A stretch of 36,584 nucleotides of DNA, taken from NCBI RefSeq assembly GCF_019396325.1, contig NZ_JAHKRO010000090.1, positions 1 through 36,584 on the forward strand, written 5' to 3'. Shown in pieces: positions 14,115-22,806 of the stretch. The notes under the pieces are model-generated. The model worked only from the letters and a program-made list of their open reading frames with translations. It had not been told where the DNA came from and did no database searches. Both the position numbers and the translations under genes were made by a program. Each line of letters starts with the position of its first letter. Position 1 is the stretch's first letter. This DNA is from Nonomuraea ceibae (GTDB lineage Bacteria; Actinomycetota; Actinomycetes; Streptosporangiales; Streptosporangiaceae).

Positions 14115-14747
14115 ATGGCAAGGCCGCTGACACTCATCCAGGACGAGCTCGTCGACTACGACAAGGCGATGGAGCGCATGGCCGACCTCGTCGGCGAGCG
14201 CCAACGGGACGAGCGGCCGGACACGCTCTGGCTGCTCAGCCATCCGTCCGTCTACACCGTCGGCCGCCGCACCCCGGCGGCGCACCTGCCCGACCCGTCG
14301 CGCGGCATCCCGGTCGTCGAGACCGGGCGCGGCGGGCAGCTCACCTACCACGGCCCGGGGCAGCTCGTCGGCTACCTCGTCGTCAAGCTGGGGGAGGACG
14401 AGGGCATCGTCGACTACGTGCGCGAGGTCGAGCTGCGGCTCGTCGACGCGCTGGGCGCGCTCGGCCTGCCCGCCGAGCGCCGCGACACCCCGCCGGGCTC
14501 GGAGCTGCTCACCGGCGTGTGGACGTCGCGGACCGGCCGCAAGATCGTCTCGATCGGCATGCGGCAGAGCCGCGGCGTCACCAGCCACGGCTTCGCCCTC
14601 AACGTCGACGGCGACCTCACGCCGTGGGACTGGGCGGTCGCCTGCGGCATGCCGGACGTCGACATGACCTCGCTCAAGCGCGAGCTGGGCGACACCGCGA
14701 TGGACAAGGTCCGCGCGGCCGTGGCCGCCTCCTTCGAGGCGGCCTGA
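14115..14747 (+). CDS. lipB: Lipoyl(octanoyl) transferase LipB
   Basis: 210 aa. Transfers octanoyl from acyl carrier protein to lipoyl domains of 2-oxoacid dehydrogenases and the glycine cleavage H protein. Signatures: HPSVYTVGRR near 43-52, the RGGQLTYHGPGQLVGY box at about 72-87, the catalytic Lys143 in GRKIVSIGMRQSRG, SHGFALNVDGDL, and the acyl-thioester Cys177 in ACGMPDV. All key residues are kept. lipA, which often follows lipB, is not downstream: an unrelated convergent permease ends 29 nt away. The gene appears monocistronic and leaderless. Confidence 0.96.
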   Translation: MARPLTLIQDELVDYDKAMERMADLVGERQRDERPDTLWLLSHPSVYTVGRRTPAAHLPDPSRGIPVVETGRGGQLTYHGPGQLVGYLVVKLGEDEGIVDYVREVELRLVDALGALGLPAERRDTPPGSELLTGVWTSRTGRKIVSIGMRQSRGVTSHGFALNVDGDLTPWDWAVACGMPDVDMTSLKRELGDTAMDKVRAAVAASFEAA

Positions 14748-14775
14748 CCACGCACTCAGTACGTCATCTCGTACG

Positions 14776-16305
14776 TCATTCCGCCGGGACCTCGTCGACG
14801 GTGCGGCGAGGCCCGGTGAACCAGTGCCTGGCCGACAGCGCCCACCACAGCGCGATGCCGACCAGCACGACCCCGACGGCGATCGGCGCGTAGTTGACCG
14901 ACGTCCAGGTGAAGTCCGCGTTGCCCGGCACGCCGGCGGGCGAGAACGGCATGACGAAGTACACGCAGACGATGGCGATCTCGACGCAGGCGATCCAGCA
15001 CAGCGCCTTGTAGCGGCGCCCGAGCGTCCACGGCCCGGGCTCGAAGCGGTCGCCCATCCGCAGCCGCAGCCAGATCGGGATGAGGAACGCCAGGTAGAGC
15101 CCGATGACGGCGATCGACACGACGGCGTAGAAGGCGACGGGCGTGGTGAGCCCGGCGGGCGCGTAGAGGGCGGGCAGGGTGATCAGGGCGGCCACCGCGC
15201 AGCCGGCCAGGATGGCGTTGACCGGGGTGCGGTTGCGGTCGACCTTGGACCACAGCCGCCAGCCGGGCACCGCGCCGTCGCGAGAGAAGGCGTACGTCAT
15301 CCGCGACATCGAGGTCACGCAGCTCATGCCGCAGAAGAACTGGCCGATCGTGGAGATCGCGAAGATCGCGGTGGCCAGCGGTGAGGAGAGCGCGGTGGTG
15401 AAGATCGCGCCGACGAAGCCGCCCTGCGCGTTGATCTCGTCCACGTTGGTGGCCGCGAACAGGAACGCCAGCAGCAGGATCCAGCCGCCGATCGCCGAGT
15501 AGAAGATCGACTGCCAGAGCCCGCGGGCGGCGGCCTTGGCGGCGCCCTGGGTCTCCTCCGACACGTGCGCGCAGGCGTCGAAGCCGGTGATCGTGTACTG
15601 CGTGAGCAGGAAGCCGAGCGGCAGCACGTACAGCCAGAAGGGCAGGCCGCCGTCGCCGTCGCCGAACCCGGAGTTGTTGATCGTCTCGGTGAAGACGAAG
15701 CCGACGGACTGGTGCTGGGCGGGGGCGAAGACGAGGATGGCGACGATGACCGCGGCGCCGGCGACGTGCCACCAGACGGAGATGTTCTGCAGCAGCGAGA
15801 TCAGCCGATGGCTGTAGATGTTGATCAGCGCGTGCAGCACCAGGATGATCACGAACAGCAGGAACGCCTGCGGCAGCGTGCCTTCCCAGGCGCCGCCGGT
15901 CAGCCGGGTGAGCGTGATGTTGAGGAACGTGGCGCAGCCGTAGTCGACGGACGCGGTGACGGCGATGAGGCCGATGAGGTTGAGCCAGCCGGTGAACCAG
16001 CCGTGGATCGGCTTGCCCAGCTTGGCGGCCCACCAGTAGATGCCGCCCGCCGTCGGGTAGGCGGAGACCAGCTCGGCCATGCAGAAGCCGATGATCAGGA
16101 TGAACAGGGAGATCAGCGGCCAGCCCCACGAGATGGCGATGGGGCCGCCGTTGTTCCAGGCCTGTCCGAAGGTCGTGAAGCAGCCGGCGAGGATCGAGAT
16201 GATGGAGAAGGAGATCGCGAAGTTGGAGAAACCGCTCCAGGTCCGGGCCAGCTCCTGTTTGTAGCCGAGCTCGGCGAGTCGCCTGGAATCCTCTTCTGTG
16301 GTCAC
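14776..16305 (-). CDS. APC-superfamily amino acid/amine permease
   Basis: 509 aa from GTG 16305, with AGGGAG about 7 nt upstream. About 12 transmembrane segments. Typical APC features: the cytoplasmic N-terminus ELGYKQELARTWSGFSNFAI, FSIISILAGCFTTFGQAWNN in the first helix, and GFDACAHVSEETQGAAKAAAR in the central loop, which is characteristic of the GABA/choline/ethanolamine-type permease group (ACT/UGA4-like). The substrate is not determinable; amino acid, GABA or polyamine uptake is likely. Upstream lies a GntR-like operator, suggesting substrate-induced expression. The gene ends 29 nt from the convergent lipB stop. Confidence 0.9.
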   Translation of the reverse strand: MTTEEDSRRLAELGYKQELARTWSGFSNFAISFSIISILAGCFTTFGQAWNNGGPIAISWGWPLISLFILIIGFCMAELVSAYPTAGGIYWWAAKLGKPIHGWFTGWLNLIGLIAVTASVDYGCATFLNITLTRLTGGAWEGTLPQAFLLFVIILVLHALINIYSHRLISLLQNISVWWHVAGAAVIVAILVFAPAQHQSVGFVFTETINNSGFGDGDGGLPFWLYVLPLGFLLTQYTITGFDACAHVSEETQGAAKAAARGLWQSIFYSAIGGWILLLAFLFAATNVDEINAQGGFVGAIFTTALSSPLATAIFAISTIGQFFCGMSCVTSMSRMTYAFSRDGAVPGWRLWSKVDRNRTPVNAILAGCAVAALITLPALYAPAGLTTPVAFYAVVSIAVIGLYLAFLIPIWLRLRMGDRFEPGPWTLGRRYKALCWIACVEIAIVCVYFVMPFSPAGVPGNADFTWTSVNYAPIAVGVVLVGIALWWALSARHWFTGPRRTVDEVPAE

Positions 16306-16340
16306 TGAGGTCTCCCTGGGGGGCGCGGAGGACGCTCTTT

Positions 16341-16358
16341 TGGTCTACGTCTAGACCA
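16341..16358. promoter_or_regulatory. GntR/FadR-like inverted repeat upstream of the permease
   Basis: TGGTCT and AGACCA flank a 6-bp spacer (ACGTCT), 36 nt before the permease start. FCD-type GntR regulators bind TGGTC-N-GACCA or slightly longer sites, so this is a plausible operator. No gntR gene is in this window. It also lies downstream of the PfpI gene, separating two transcription units. Confidence 0.5.
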
Positions 16359-16402
16359 TTTCCCCCGCGCGAGCAAGGAGTTACAGAAGAGTTTCGATCT
16401 CG

Positions 16403-16939
16403 TCAGCCGAACGCGTCGACCGTGGCCTGGCAGAACGCCTTCAGATCGTCCGGTTTGCGGCTGGTGACCAGCTTGTTCGGGCCGCCGGTGCACACGACGA
16501 CCTCCCGGTCCTCCCAGGTGGCTCCGGCGTTGCGCAGGTCCGTCTGCAGGCTCGGCCACGAGGTGACCGTACGGCCGCGCACCACGTCGGCCTCGATGAG
16601 CGTCCACGGCGCGTGGCAGATGGCGGCCACCGGCTTGCCGGCGTCGAAGAAGCCCCTGGCGAACGCGACGGCCTGCGGCACGGTGCGCAGGAAGTCGGGG
16701 TTGGCGACGCCGCCGGGCAGCACGAGGCCGTCGAAGTCGGCGGGCGACACCTCCTCCACCGTGGCGTCCACGGCGAACGTGTCGGCCTTGTCGAGGTGGT
16801 TGAAGCCCTGGACCTGGCCCGCGCTGGTGGAGACCAGCTTGGGCGTGCCGCCGGCCTGCTTGACGGCCTTCCACGGCTCGGTGAGCTCCACCTGCTCGAC
16901 GCCTTCGGGTGCCACGAGGAACGCGATGGTCTTGTCCAT
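16403..16939 (-). CDS. PfpI/DJ-1 family (class I glutamine amidotransferase-like) protein
   Basis: 178 aa. Cys108-His109 in VAAICHAPWTLIEA is the nucleophile elbow of the DJ-1/PfpI group. Glu12/Glu15 in PEGVEQVELTEP is the conserved acidic residue, and LVLPGGVANPDFLR is the usual loop. Members include YhbO/YajL-type stress proteins with reported deglycase, hydratase or protease activity, mostly cytoplasmic. The length is that of the family. It starts 9 nt after the stop of the DUF2809 gene, so the two form an operon. Confidence 0.92.
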   Translation of the reverse strand: MDKTIAFLVAPEGVEQVELTEPWKAVKQAGGTPKLVSTSAGQVQGFNHLDKADTFAVDATVEEVSPADFDGLVLPGGVANPDFLRTVPQAVAFARGFFDAGKPVAAICHAPWTLIEADVVRGRTVTSWPSLQTDLRNAGATWEDREVVVCTGGPNKLVTSRKPDDLKAFCQATVDAFG

Positions 16940-16948
16940 GCCTGCCCC

Positions 16949-17302
16949 CTATCCCGCAGGCCGCGATCTATACGCCCAGGTGTGACCGGCCCACGCCAGG
17001 GCCGCGCCGATCGCGTACCAGAGCAGGTCGGGCGGGTTGAAGGTGCTGCCGAGCAGCGGGCGCAGCATCGCAGGGATGCCCGTGAGCTGGGCGAACTCGA
17101 TCGCCCAGCTCAGCCCTGCCGACACCAGGGCGGCGGCCCAGGGGCGGACGCGGGGCAGGGCCAGCAGCACGAGCAGGTAGATCAGCACCGTGTAGAGCGC
17201 GTCGCCGGCGTACTTGGGGACCGGGCCGTCCCACAGCATGCGCACGCCGAGGCCCAGACCTATGGTGACCAGCGCGGCGAGGGCGACGGGCAAACGGGAC
17301 AC
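16949..17302 (-). CDS. DUF2809-type small membrane protein
   Basis: 117 aa from GTG 17302 (GTG 17311 is an alternative). Four hydrophobic segments: PVALAALVTIGLGLGVRML, ALYTVLIYLLVLLALP, AAALVSAGLSWAIEFAQL and PPDLLWYAIGAALAWAGHTW. The motif IEFAQL followed by LGSTFNPPDLLWYAIGA matches DUF2809 proteins (I-E-x-x-Q and G-x-T-F-x-x-x-D-L-L-x-Y). VanZ-like proteins are a more distant resemblance. Function unknown. A TACTAG hexamer just upstream may be the -10 of a leaderless transcript. It is divergent from the ABC-F gene 28 nt away. Confidence 0.8.
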   Translation of the reverse strand: MSRLPVALAALVTIGLGLGVRMLWDGPVPKYAGDALYTVLIYLLVLLALPRVRPWAAALVSAGLSWAIEFAQLTGIPAMLRPLLGSTFNPPDLLWYAIGAALAWAGHTWAYRSRPAG

Positions 17303-17330
17303 CGGGCACACACTAGTAGCATCGGCCCAC

Positions 17331-18959
17331 ATGAGTGCGACCATGGTGGTGCGGGATCTGGCGGCCGGACACGGGGAGCGGGTGCTGTTCTCCGGGCTGG
17401 ATCTCGTGGTGGCCCCCGGCGACGTGATCGGGCTCGTGGGGGCCAACGGCGCGGGCAAGTCCACGCTGCTGCGCATGCTGGCCGGGATCGACCGGCCCGA
17501 GCAGGGCACGATCCGGCTCAGCCCGGCCACGGCCACCGTCGGCCACCTGCCGCAGGAGCCCGACCGCAGGCCGGGCGAGACGGTCAGGGAGTTCCTGGCC
17601 CGGCGCACCGGCGTGGCCCAGGCGCAGCGCGAGCTCGACGCCGCCACGCAGGGTCTGGTCGAGCAGGCGCCCGGCGCCGACGACGCCTACAGCGTGGCCC
17701 TGGAGCGGTGGCTGTCGCTCGGCGGCGCCGACCTGGAGGAGCGCACCGAGACGATCGGGCTGACGGTCGGCCTGGACCAGCTCATGACCTCGCTGTCCGG
17801 CGGCCAGGCGGCCCGCGCCGGGCTGGCGTCGCTGCTGCTCAGCCGCTACGACCTGTTCCTGCTCGACGAGCCGACCAACGACCTGGACCTCGACGGCCTC
17901 GACCGGCTGGAGGGCTTCGTCAACGGGCTGCGCGCCGGCACCGTGCTGGTCAGCCACGACCGCGAGTTCCTGGCCAGGACCGTCACCAAGGTCTTGGAGC
18001 TGGACCTGGCCCAGCAGCAGATCCACCTCTACGGCGGCGGCTACCAGGCGTACCTGGACGAGCGCGAGGTCGCCAGGCGGCACGCCAGGGAGCAGTACGA
18101 GGAGTACGCGGAGACCCGCGCCCAGCTGGAGGCCCGCGCCCGCACCCAGCGGGCGTGGATGGAGAAGGGCGTCAAGAACGCCCGCCGCAAGATGCCCGAC
18201 AACGACAAGATCGGCCGCAACGCCCGCGTCGAGGCCACCGAGAAGCAGGCGGCCAAGGCCCGCCAGACCGACAAGATGATCGAGCGGCTGGACGTCGTCG
18301 AGGAGCCGCGCAAGGAGTGGGAGCTGCGGATGGAGATCGCCGCCGCGCCCCGCTCCGGCGCGGTCGTGGCGACGCTGCGCGGCGCGGTGGTCCGGCGCGG
18401 CACGTTCACGCTCGGCCCGGTCGACCTGGAGATCGGCTGGGCGGAGCGGGTGGCGATCACCGGGCCCAACGGCTCGGGCAAGACCACGCTGCTGGCCGCC
18501 CTGCTCGGCCGGACCGAGCTGGACGAGGGGCACGCCGCGCTCGGCCCCGGCGTCGTCGTCGGCGAGGTCGACCAGGCGCGCGGGCTGTTCGAGGGCGAGG
18601 AGGCGCTGCTCGACGCGTTCGCCACGCACGTGCCGGAGCTGATGCCGGCCGACGTGCGGACCCTGCTGGCCAAGTTCGGGCTCAAGGCCGGGCACGTGCT
18701 GCGCTCGGCGGCCACGCTGTCACCCGGCGAGCGCACCCGGGCCGCGCTGGCGTTGTTGCAGGCCAGGGGTGTTAACCTGCTCGTGCTCGACGAGCCGACC
18801 AACCATCTCGACCTGCCCGCCATCGAGCAGCTGGAGTCGGCGCTGGCGAGCTATCCGGGCACCCTGCTGCTGGTCACGCACGACCGCCGGATGCTCGACG
18901 CCGTGCACGTCGATCGCCGGCTGCGGGTGGAGTCGGGCGCGGTCACCGAAGCCCGCTGA
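17331..18959 (+). CDS. ABC-F family ATPase (ribosome-associated type)
   Basis: 542 aa from ATG 17331. Two ABC domains and no membrane segments. Domain 1: Walker A GANGAGKST (38-46), signature LSGGQAAR, Walker B LFLLDEPTNDLD. Domain 2: GPNGSGKTT, LSPGERTR, LLVLDEPTNHLD. The linker (about 235-330) is long, charged and helical, containing RAWMEKGVKNARRKMPDNDK, the P-site tRNA interaction motif region of ABC-F proteins. ABC-F proteins bind the ribosomal E site and either regulate translation or protect against ribosome-targeting antibiotics. This member resembles the general actinobacterial type; a resistance role is possible but not shown. A TAGCAT-like -10 lies a few nt upstream, so it may be leaderless. 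Confidence 0.93.
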   Translation: MSATMVVRDLAAGHGERVLFSGLDLVVAPGDVIGLVGANGAGKSTLLRMLAGIDRPEQGTIRLSPATATVGHLPQEPDRRPGETVREFLARRTGVAQAQRELDAATQGLVEQAPGADDAYSVALERWLSLGGADLEERTETIGLTVGLDQLMTSLSGGQAARAGLASLLLSRYDLFLLDEPTNDLDLDGLDRLEGFVNGLRAGTVLVSHDREFLARTVTKVLELDLAQQQIHLYGGGYQAYLDEREVARRHAREQYEEYAETRAQLEARARTQRAWMEKGVKNARRKMPDNDKIGRNARVEATEKQAAKARQTDKMIERLDVVEEPRKEWELRMEIAAAPRSGAVVATLRGAVVRRGTFTLGPVDLEIGWAERVAITGPNGSGKTTLLAALLGRTELDEGHAALGPGVVVGEVDQARGLFEGEEALLDAFATHVPELMPADVRTLLAKFGLKAGHVLRSAATLSPGERTRAALALLQARGVNLLVLDEPTNHLDLPAIEQLESALASYPGTLLLVTHDRRMLDAVHVDRRLRVESGAVTEAR

Positions 18960-19079
18960 AAATTTACACCGCGCAAGGAAACGAAGATGAAACAATTCTC
19001 CGCCACTCGTTGACATGCGACGTTCCTATGGTGTGCCGTGCTCTACACAGATAACCCCCCGCCTGAAGGTGAGGCACTC

Positions 19080-20885
19080 ATGAGGAAATGGCTCGCGCGC
19101 CTGGCTGTGCTGGGCGTCGCGCTGTTGGTAGCCGGTCAGGGCCAGGCGGCCCTAGCGCAGGACCCTGCGGCGGGGAAGAAGATCGTACGTGTGGGCGCCA
19201 CCCAGGCCGTCGACTCGATGAACCCCTTCCTCGCGGTCCGCCTGGTCTCCACCTCGATCCACCGCTGGATGTACGGGTTCCTCACGGTGCCCGACTCCAA
19301 GACGCTCAAGCCGAGCCCCGACCTGGCCGAGTCGTGGACCACGTCCGAGGACGGCCTCACCTGGACGTTCAAGATCCGCCAGACGAAGTGGTCCGACGGT
19401 CAGCCGGTCACCGCCGAGGACGCCGCCTGGACGTTCAACAAGATCATGACCGACGACGCGGCCAAGACCGCCAACGGCCCCGCCGTCGAGAACTTCGAGA
19501 GCGTCACGGCCAACGGCCAGGACCTGGTCATCAAGCTCAAGGCCCCGCAGGCCTCGATGCTGGAGAACCCGATCCCGATCATGCCCAAGCATGTGTGGGA
19601 GAAGGTCACCGACCTCGGCCAGTTCTCCGGCGACCAGTACCCGGCCGTGGTCAGCGGCCCGTACATCGCCGTCGAGCACAAGAAGGACCAGTACGTCAAG
19701 CTCAAGGCCAACCCCAACTACTGGCGGGGCGCCCCCAAGATCGACGAGCTTCAGGTCATCTTCTACGACAACCCCGCGGCCTCGATCGTCGGCCTGAAGA
19801 ACGGCGAGATCGACCTGATCGGCCGGCTCAACCCGCCGGAGTTCGAGGCGCTCAAGGGCGACCCCAACATCGTCCAGTGGAACCAGCAGGGCCGCCGCGC
19901 CAACTACCTGCAGATCAACCACGGCGCCACCACCACCGACGACAAGCCCGTCGGCGACGGCCACCCGGCGCTCAAGGACCAGAAGGTCCGCCAGGCGCTG
20001 CACTACGCCATCGACAAGGACAAGCTCGTCGCCGAGGTGCAGAACGGCCTGGCCAAGCCCGCCCACGGCTCGATCGTGCCGCCCATGTACACGGACTTCT
20101 TCTGGGAGGCGAGCGGCGACACCAAGGTCACCTACGACCCGGCCAAGGCCAACCAGATCCTCGACGAGGCCGGCTACAAGAAGGGCGCCGACGGCGTCCG
20201 CACGATGCCCGACGGTGACCGCAAGCTGGAGTTCCGCTTCAGCATCCACACCGACACCCCGATCGAGGACAAGCTCGCCGAATACCTGACCGGGTTCTTC
20301 AAGGAGATCGGCATCACGCTGACCACCAAGAAGCTCGACTCCAGCAAGTTCACCGAGGAGACCGGCGTCACCGGCCTGTTCGACATCGCGATCAGCGGCT
20401 GGTCGGTCAACCCCGACCCGGAGGAGGTCCTGGCGACGCACCTGTGCAGCCGCCGGCCGACCCCGTCCGGCGAGGGCGGCGGCACCGAGTCGTTCTACTG
20501 CGACGAGACCTTCGAGAAGCTCTACCAGGAGCAGCTCAAGGAGCTCGACCGGCCCAAGCGCGCCGAGCTGATCAAGCAGATGCAGGAGCGCCTCTACACC
20601 GACGCCCCGGTCATCGCGATCTACTACACCAACGACCTCGAGGGCTACCGCAAGGACCGCATCAAGAGCGTCACCTCGGTGCCCGAGCAGGACGGCATCC
20701 TGTACGGCGCCAGCAGCTTCTGGCCGTTCTACTCGCTGGAGGCCGTCGAGCCGGCCGCCGCCGAGGCCGAGGGCGGCTCCAACACCGGCCTGATCGCCGG
20801 CGTGGTCGGGGCCGTGGTGGTCATCGGCCTCGGAGCCTTCTTCCTCACCAGGCGGCGTAAGAGTGCCGCGGACGACCGAGAATGA
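19080..20885 (+). CDS. Extracellular solute-binding protein of a peptide-type ABC importer (family 5)
   Basis: 601 aa from ATG 19080, with GAAGGTGAGG just upstream; the frame opens at 19038, but without a matching site. Signal peptide about 1-26 (MRKWLARLAVLGVALLVAG, then ending ALA before Gln27). There is no lipobox cysteine. The SBP_bac_5 domain spans about 35-545: RLVSTSIHRWMYGFLTVPDS, LTWTFKIRQTKWSDGQPVTA, PNYWRGAPKIDELQVIFYDN, and ALHYAIDKDKLVAEV. A glycine-rich linker leads to a C-terminal transmembrane helix (TGLIAGVVGAVVVIGLGAFF) and an RRRK stop-transfer. It binds oligopeptides or similar solutes outside the membrane and delivers them to the permeases encoded next. First gene of the five-gene operon. 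Confidence 0.93.
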   Translation: MRKWLARLAVLGVALLVAGQGQAALAQDPAAGKKIVRVGATQAVDSMNPFLAVRLVSTSIHRWMYGFLTVPDSKTLKPSPDLAESWTTSEDGLTWTFKIRQTKWSDGQPVTAEDAAWTFNKIMTDDAAKTANGPAVENFESVTANGQDLVIKLKAPQASMLENPIPIMPKHVWEKVTDLGQFSGDQYPAVVSGPYIAVEHKKDQYVKLKANPNYWRGAPKIDELQVIFYDNPAASIVGLKNGEIDLIGRLNPPEFEALKGDPNIVQWNQQGRRANYLQINHGATTTDDKPVGDGHPALKDQKVRQALHYAIDKDKLVAEVQNGLAKPAHGSIVPPMYTDFFWEASGDTKVTYDPAKANQILDEAGYKKGADGVRTMPDGDRKLEFRFSIHTDTPIEDKLAEYLTGFFKEIGITLTTKKLDSSKFTEETGVTGLFDIAISGWSVNPDPEEVLATHLCSRRPTPSGEGGGTESFYCDETFEKLYQEQLKELDRPKRAELIKQMQERLYTDAPVIAIYYTNDLEGYRKDRIKSVTSVPEQDGILYGASSFWPFYSLEAVEPAAAEAEGGSNTGLIAGVVGAVVVIGLGAFFLTRRRKSAADDRE

Positions 20886-21928
20886 CAGCACCTCTCGAAG
20901 CAGTGGAACCCGCCGCCTCCCAGGCGGCGGGCCCCGCTGAGGACCATCGCCCCGCCCGCCACGGCATCCTGCGCTACGCGCTGTCGAAGGCCGGCGGGGC
21001 GTTGTTCAGCATCGCCATGGTGATCATCGGAACGTTCTTCCTGTTCCGGCTGCTCCCGGGAGATCCCGTACGGGCCCTGGCCCAGGGACGCAACATGACC
21101 CCCGAGCAACTGGACATGGAACGCCGCAGGCTCGGCCTCGACGAGCCGCTGATCAACCAGTTCCTCAACTTCCTGGGCGACACGCTCCGCTTCGACCTCG
21201 GCATGTCCTACGAGTACAAGCGCCCGGTGCTCGACCTCATCGGGGACCGGATCGGCGCCACGCTGCTGCTGGCGGGCGTCGGCCTCGCGGTCGCGGTCAG
21301 CCTCGGCATCTGGCAGGGCATGCGGGCCGGGTGGCGCCACGGCAGCCGGTTCGACCGGTTCTCCACCGGCACCTCGCTGGTGCTGTGGTCGGTGCCGACG
21401 TTCTGGCTCGGGCTGCTCCTGCTGCTGGTGTTCGGCGCCTACCTCAAGATCTTCCCGTCGCGGGGCATCCAGAGCGTCGACGCGCCCGACGGGTTCGGCT
21501 ACGTGCTCGACGTCGCGCACCACATGGTGCTGCCCGTCATCACCCTCGTCGGCGTGGTCTACGCCCAGTACCTGCTGGTCATGCGCTCGTCCCTGCTCGA
21601 CGAGGTGGGCCAGGACTACATCACCACCGCCCGGGCCAAGGGCCTGCGCGACGACGACGTGCGGCGGCGGCACGCGGTGCCCAACGCGCTGCTCCCGACG
21701 GTCACGCTGGTGTTCATGCGCGTCGGCTTCGTCGTGGGCGGCGCGGTCACGGTGGAGACCATCTTCAGCTGGCCCGGCCTCGGGCAGCTCTTCTACGAGG
21801 CGGTCAGGGTGCCTGACTTCACGCTGATGCAGGGCACGTTCATGCTCATCACGGTCGCCGTGATCATCATGAACACGCTGGCCGACGTGATCTACCACAT
21901 CCTCGACCCGAGGGTGAGGTCGGCATGA
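20882..21928 (+). CDS. Peptide-type ABC permease (DppB/OppB-like)
   Basis: 348 aa, ATG overlapping the binding-protein stop by 4 nt (ATGA). Six transmembrane segments. The N-terminal motif GTFFLFRLLPGDPVRALAQG is typical of DppB-type subunits (L-P-G-D-P). The EAA-like coupling loop is DYITTARAKGLRDDDVRRRH, followed by AVPNALLPTVTLVFMRVGF. It forms the channel with the next gene's product. Compared with classical DppB the N-terminal tail is extended by about 30 acidic/proline residues. Part of the 19080-24778 operon. Confidence 0.95.
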   Translation: MTAPLEAVEPAASQAAGPAEDHRPARHGILRYALSKAGGALFSIAMVIIGTFFLFRLLPGDPVRALAQGRNMTPEQLDMERRRLGLDEPLINQFLNFLGDTLRFDLGMSYEYKRPVLDLIGDRIGATLLLAGVGLAVAVSLGIWQGMRAGWRHGSRFDRFSTGTSLVLWSVPTFWLGLLLLLVFGAYLKIFPSRGIQSVDAPDGFGYVLDVAHHMVLPVITLVGVVYAQYLLVMRSSLLDEVGQDYITTARAKGLRDDDVRRRHAVPNALLPTVTLVFMRVGFVVGGAVTVETIFSWPGLGQLFYEAVRVPDFTLMQGTFMLITVAVIIMNTLADVIYHILDPRVRSA

Positions 21929-22806
21929 GCGTCGCGTCGGCACGCAGGCGGCAGTCGCTGACCCGGTTCTGGAAGGACTTCAGCAGGCAGCGGGCCGGCG
22001 TCGTGGGCCTGGTCATCCTGGTCGTCGCCGCGCTGCTGGCCGTGGTCGCGCCGCTGTTCATCGACCAGAGCGTCACCGGCGTCGTCAACGCCCCCGGCAA
22101 GCCGATGCAGCCGCCCAGCCTGGAGTTCCCGTTCGGCACCGACGAGTCGGGCCGCTCGATCCTGCTCATGGTGTGGTGGGGCTCGCGCACGTCGCTGCTC
22201 ATCGGCTTCCTCGCGGCGCTGGTCAGCATGCTGATCGGCACCGTGCTCGGCATCGCCGCCGGGCACTTCCGCGGCTGGGTCAGCGCGGTCATCCTGCGGG
22301 TGACCGACTGGTTCCTGGTGCTGCCCTCGCTGGTCACGGCCCTGGTGCTGGCGGCCATCATGGGCGGCAGCACGTTCACGATCATCATGGCGATCGGCGT
22401 CACCACCTGGCCGACGACCGCCCGGCTGATCCGCGCCCAGACGCTGGCCGTCGAGGCCCGGCCGTACATCGAGCGCTCCAAGGCGCTCGGCGCCGGCCAC
22501 TGGCACGTCACCACCCGGCACGTGCTGCCGAACGTGGCGCCGCTGCTGCTGGCCAGCACCACGCTGGAGGTCGCCAGCGCCATCGTCACCGAGTCCACGC
22601 TGGCCTTCCTCGGCGTCAGCGCGAACAAGACCTCGTGGGGCACGATGCTGCGCGGCTCCTACGACTGGGGCGCGGCCACCGCGGGCGCCTGGTGGTACAT
22701 CCTGATCCCCGGCCTGTGCATCGTCGCGGTCGTCATGGCGTTCACGCTGTGCGGCCGGGCGCTGGAGGCCGTGCTCAACCCGCGACTGCGGAAGGCGGGC
22801 GCATGA
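21925..22806 (+). CDS. Peptide-type ABC permease (DppC/OppC-like)
   Basis: 293 aa, starting in an ATGA overlap. The N-terminus (SLTRFWKDFSRQRAGVVGLV) is the OppC_N helix, followed by the periplasmic segment with PPSLEFPFGTDESGRSILLM, typical of DppC subunits (GTD-x-x-GR). The EAA loop is YIERSKALGAGHWHVTTRHV with LPNVAPLLLA. Five further helices. Forms the heterodimeric channel with the 20882 permease. Confidence 0.95.
   Translation: MSVASARRRQSLTRFWKDFSRQRAGVVGLVILVVAALLAVVAPLFIDQSVTGVVNAPGKPMQPPSLEFPFGTDESGRSILLMVWWGSRTSLLIGFLAALVSMLIGTVLGIAAGHFRGWVSAVILRVTDWFLVLPSLVTALVLAAIMGGSTFTIIMAIGVTTWPTTARLIRAQTLAVEARPYIERSKALGAGHWHVTTRHVLPNVAPLLLASTTLEVASAIVTESTLAFLGVSANKTSWGTMLRGSYDWGAATAGAWWYILIPGLCIVAVVMAFTLCGRALEAVLNPRLRKAGA

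Noticed and set aside
14759..14782. Repeated GTACGTCAT between lipB and the permease
   Set aside because: Short, GC-rich, could be a weak hairpin, but arms are only 5 bp and there is no sign of termination or regulation.
19010..19038. TTGACA as a -35 for the importer operon
   Set aside because: No acceptable -10 at 16-18 bp; TATGGT is only 11 bp away. The promoter is probably in this gap but I cannot place it.
20729..21943. Long minus-strand frame opposite the permease gene
   Set aside because: Composition is Asp/His/Arg/Gln-rich shadow sequence with no domain; the plus strand encodes a clear DppB-type permease.
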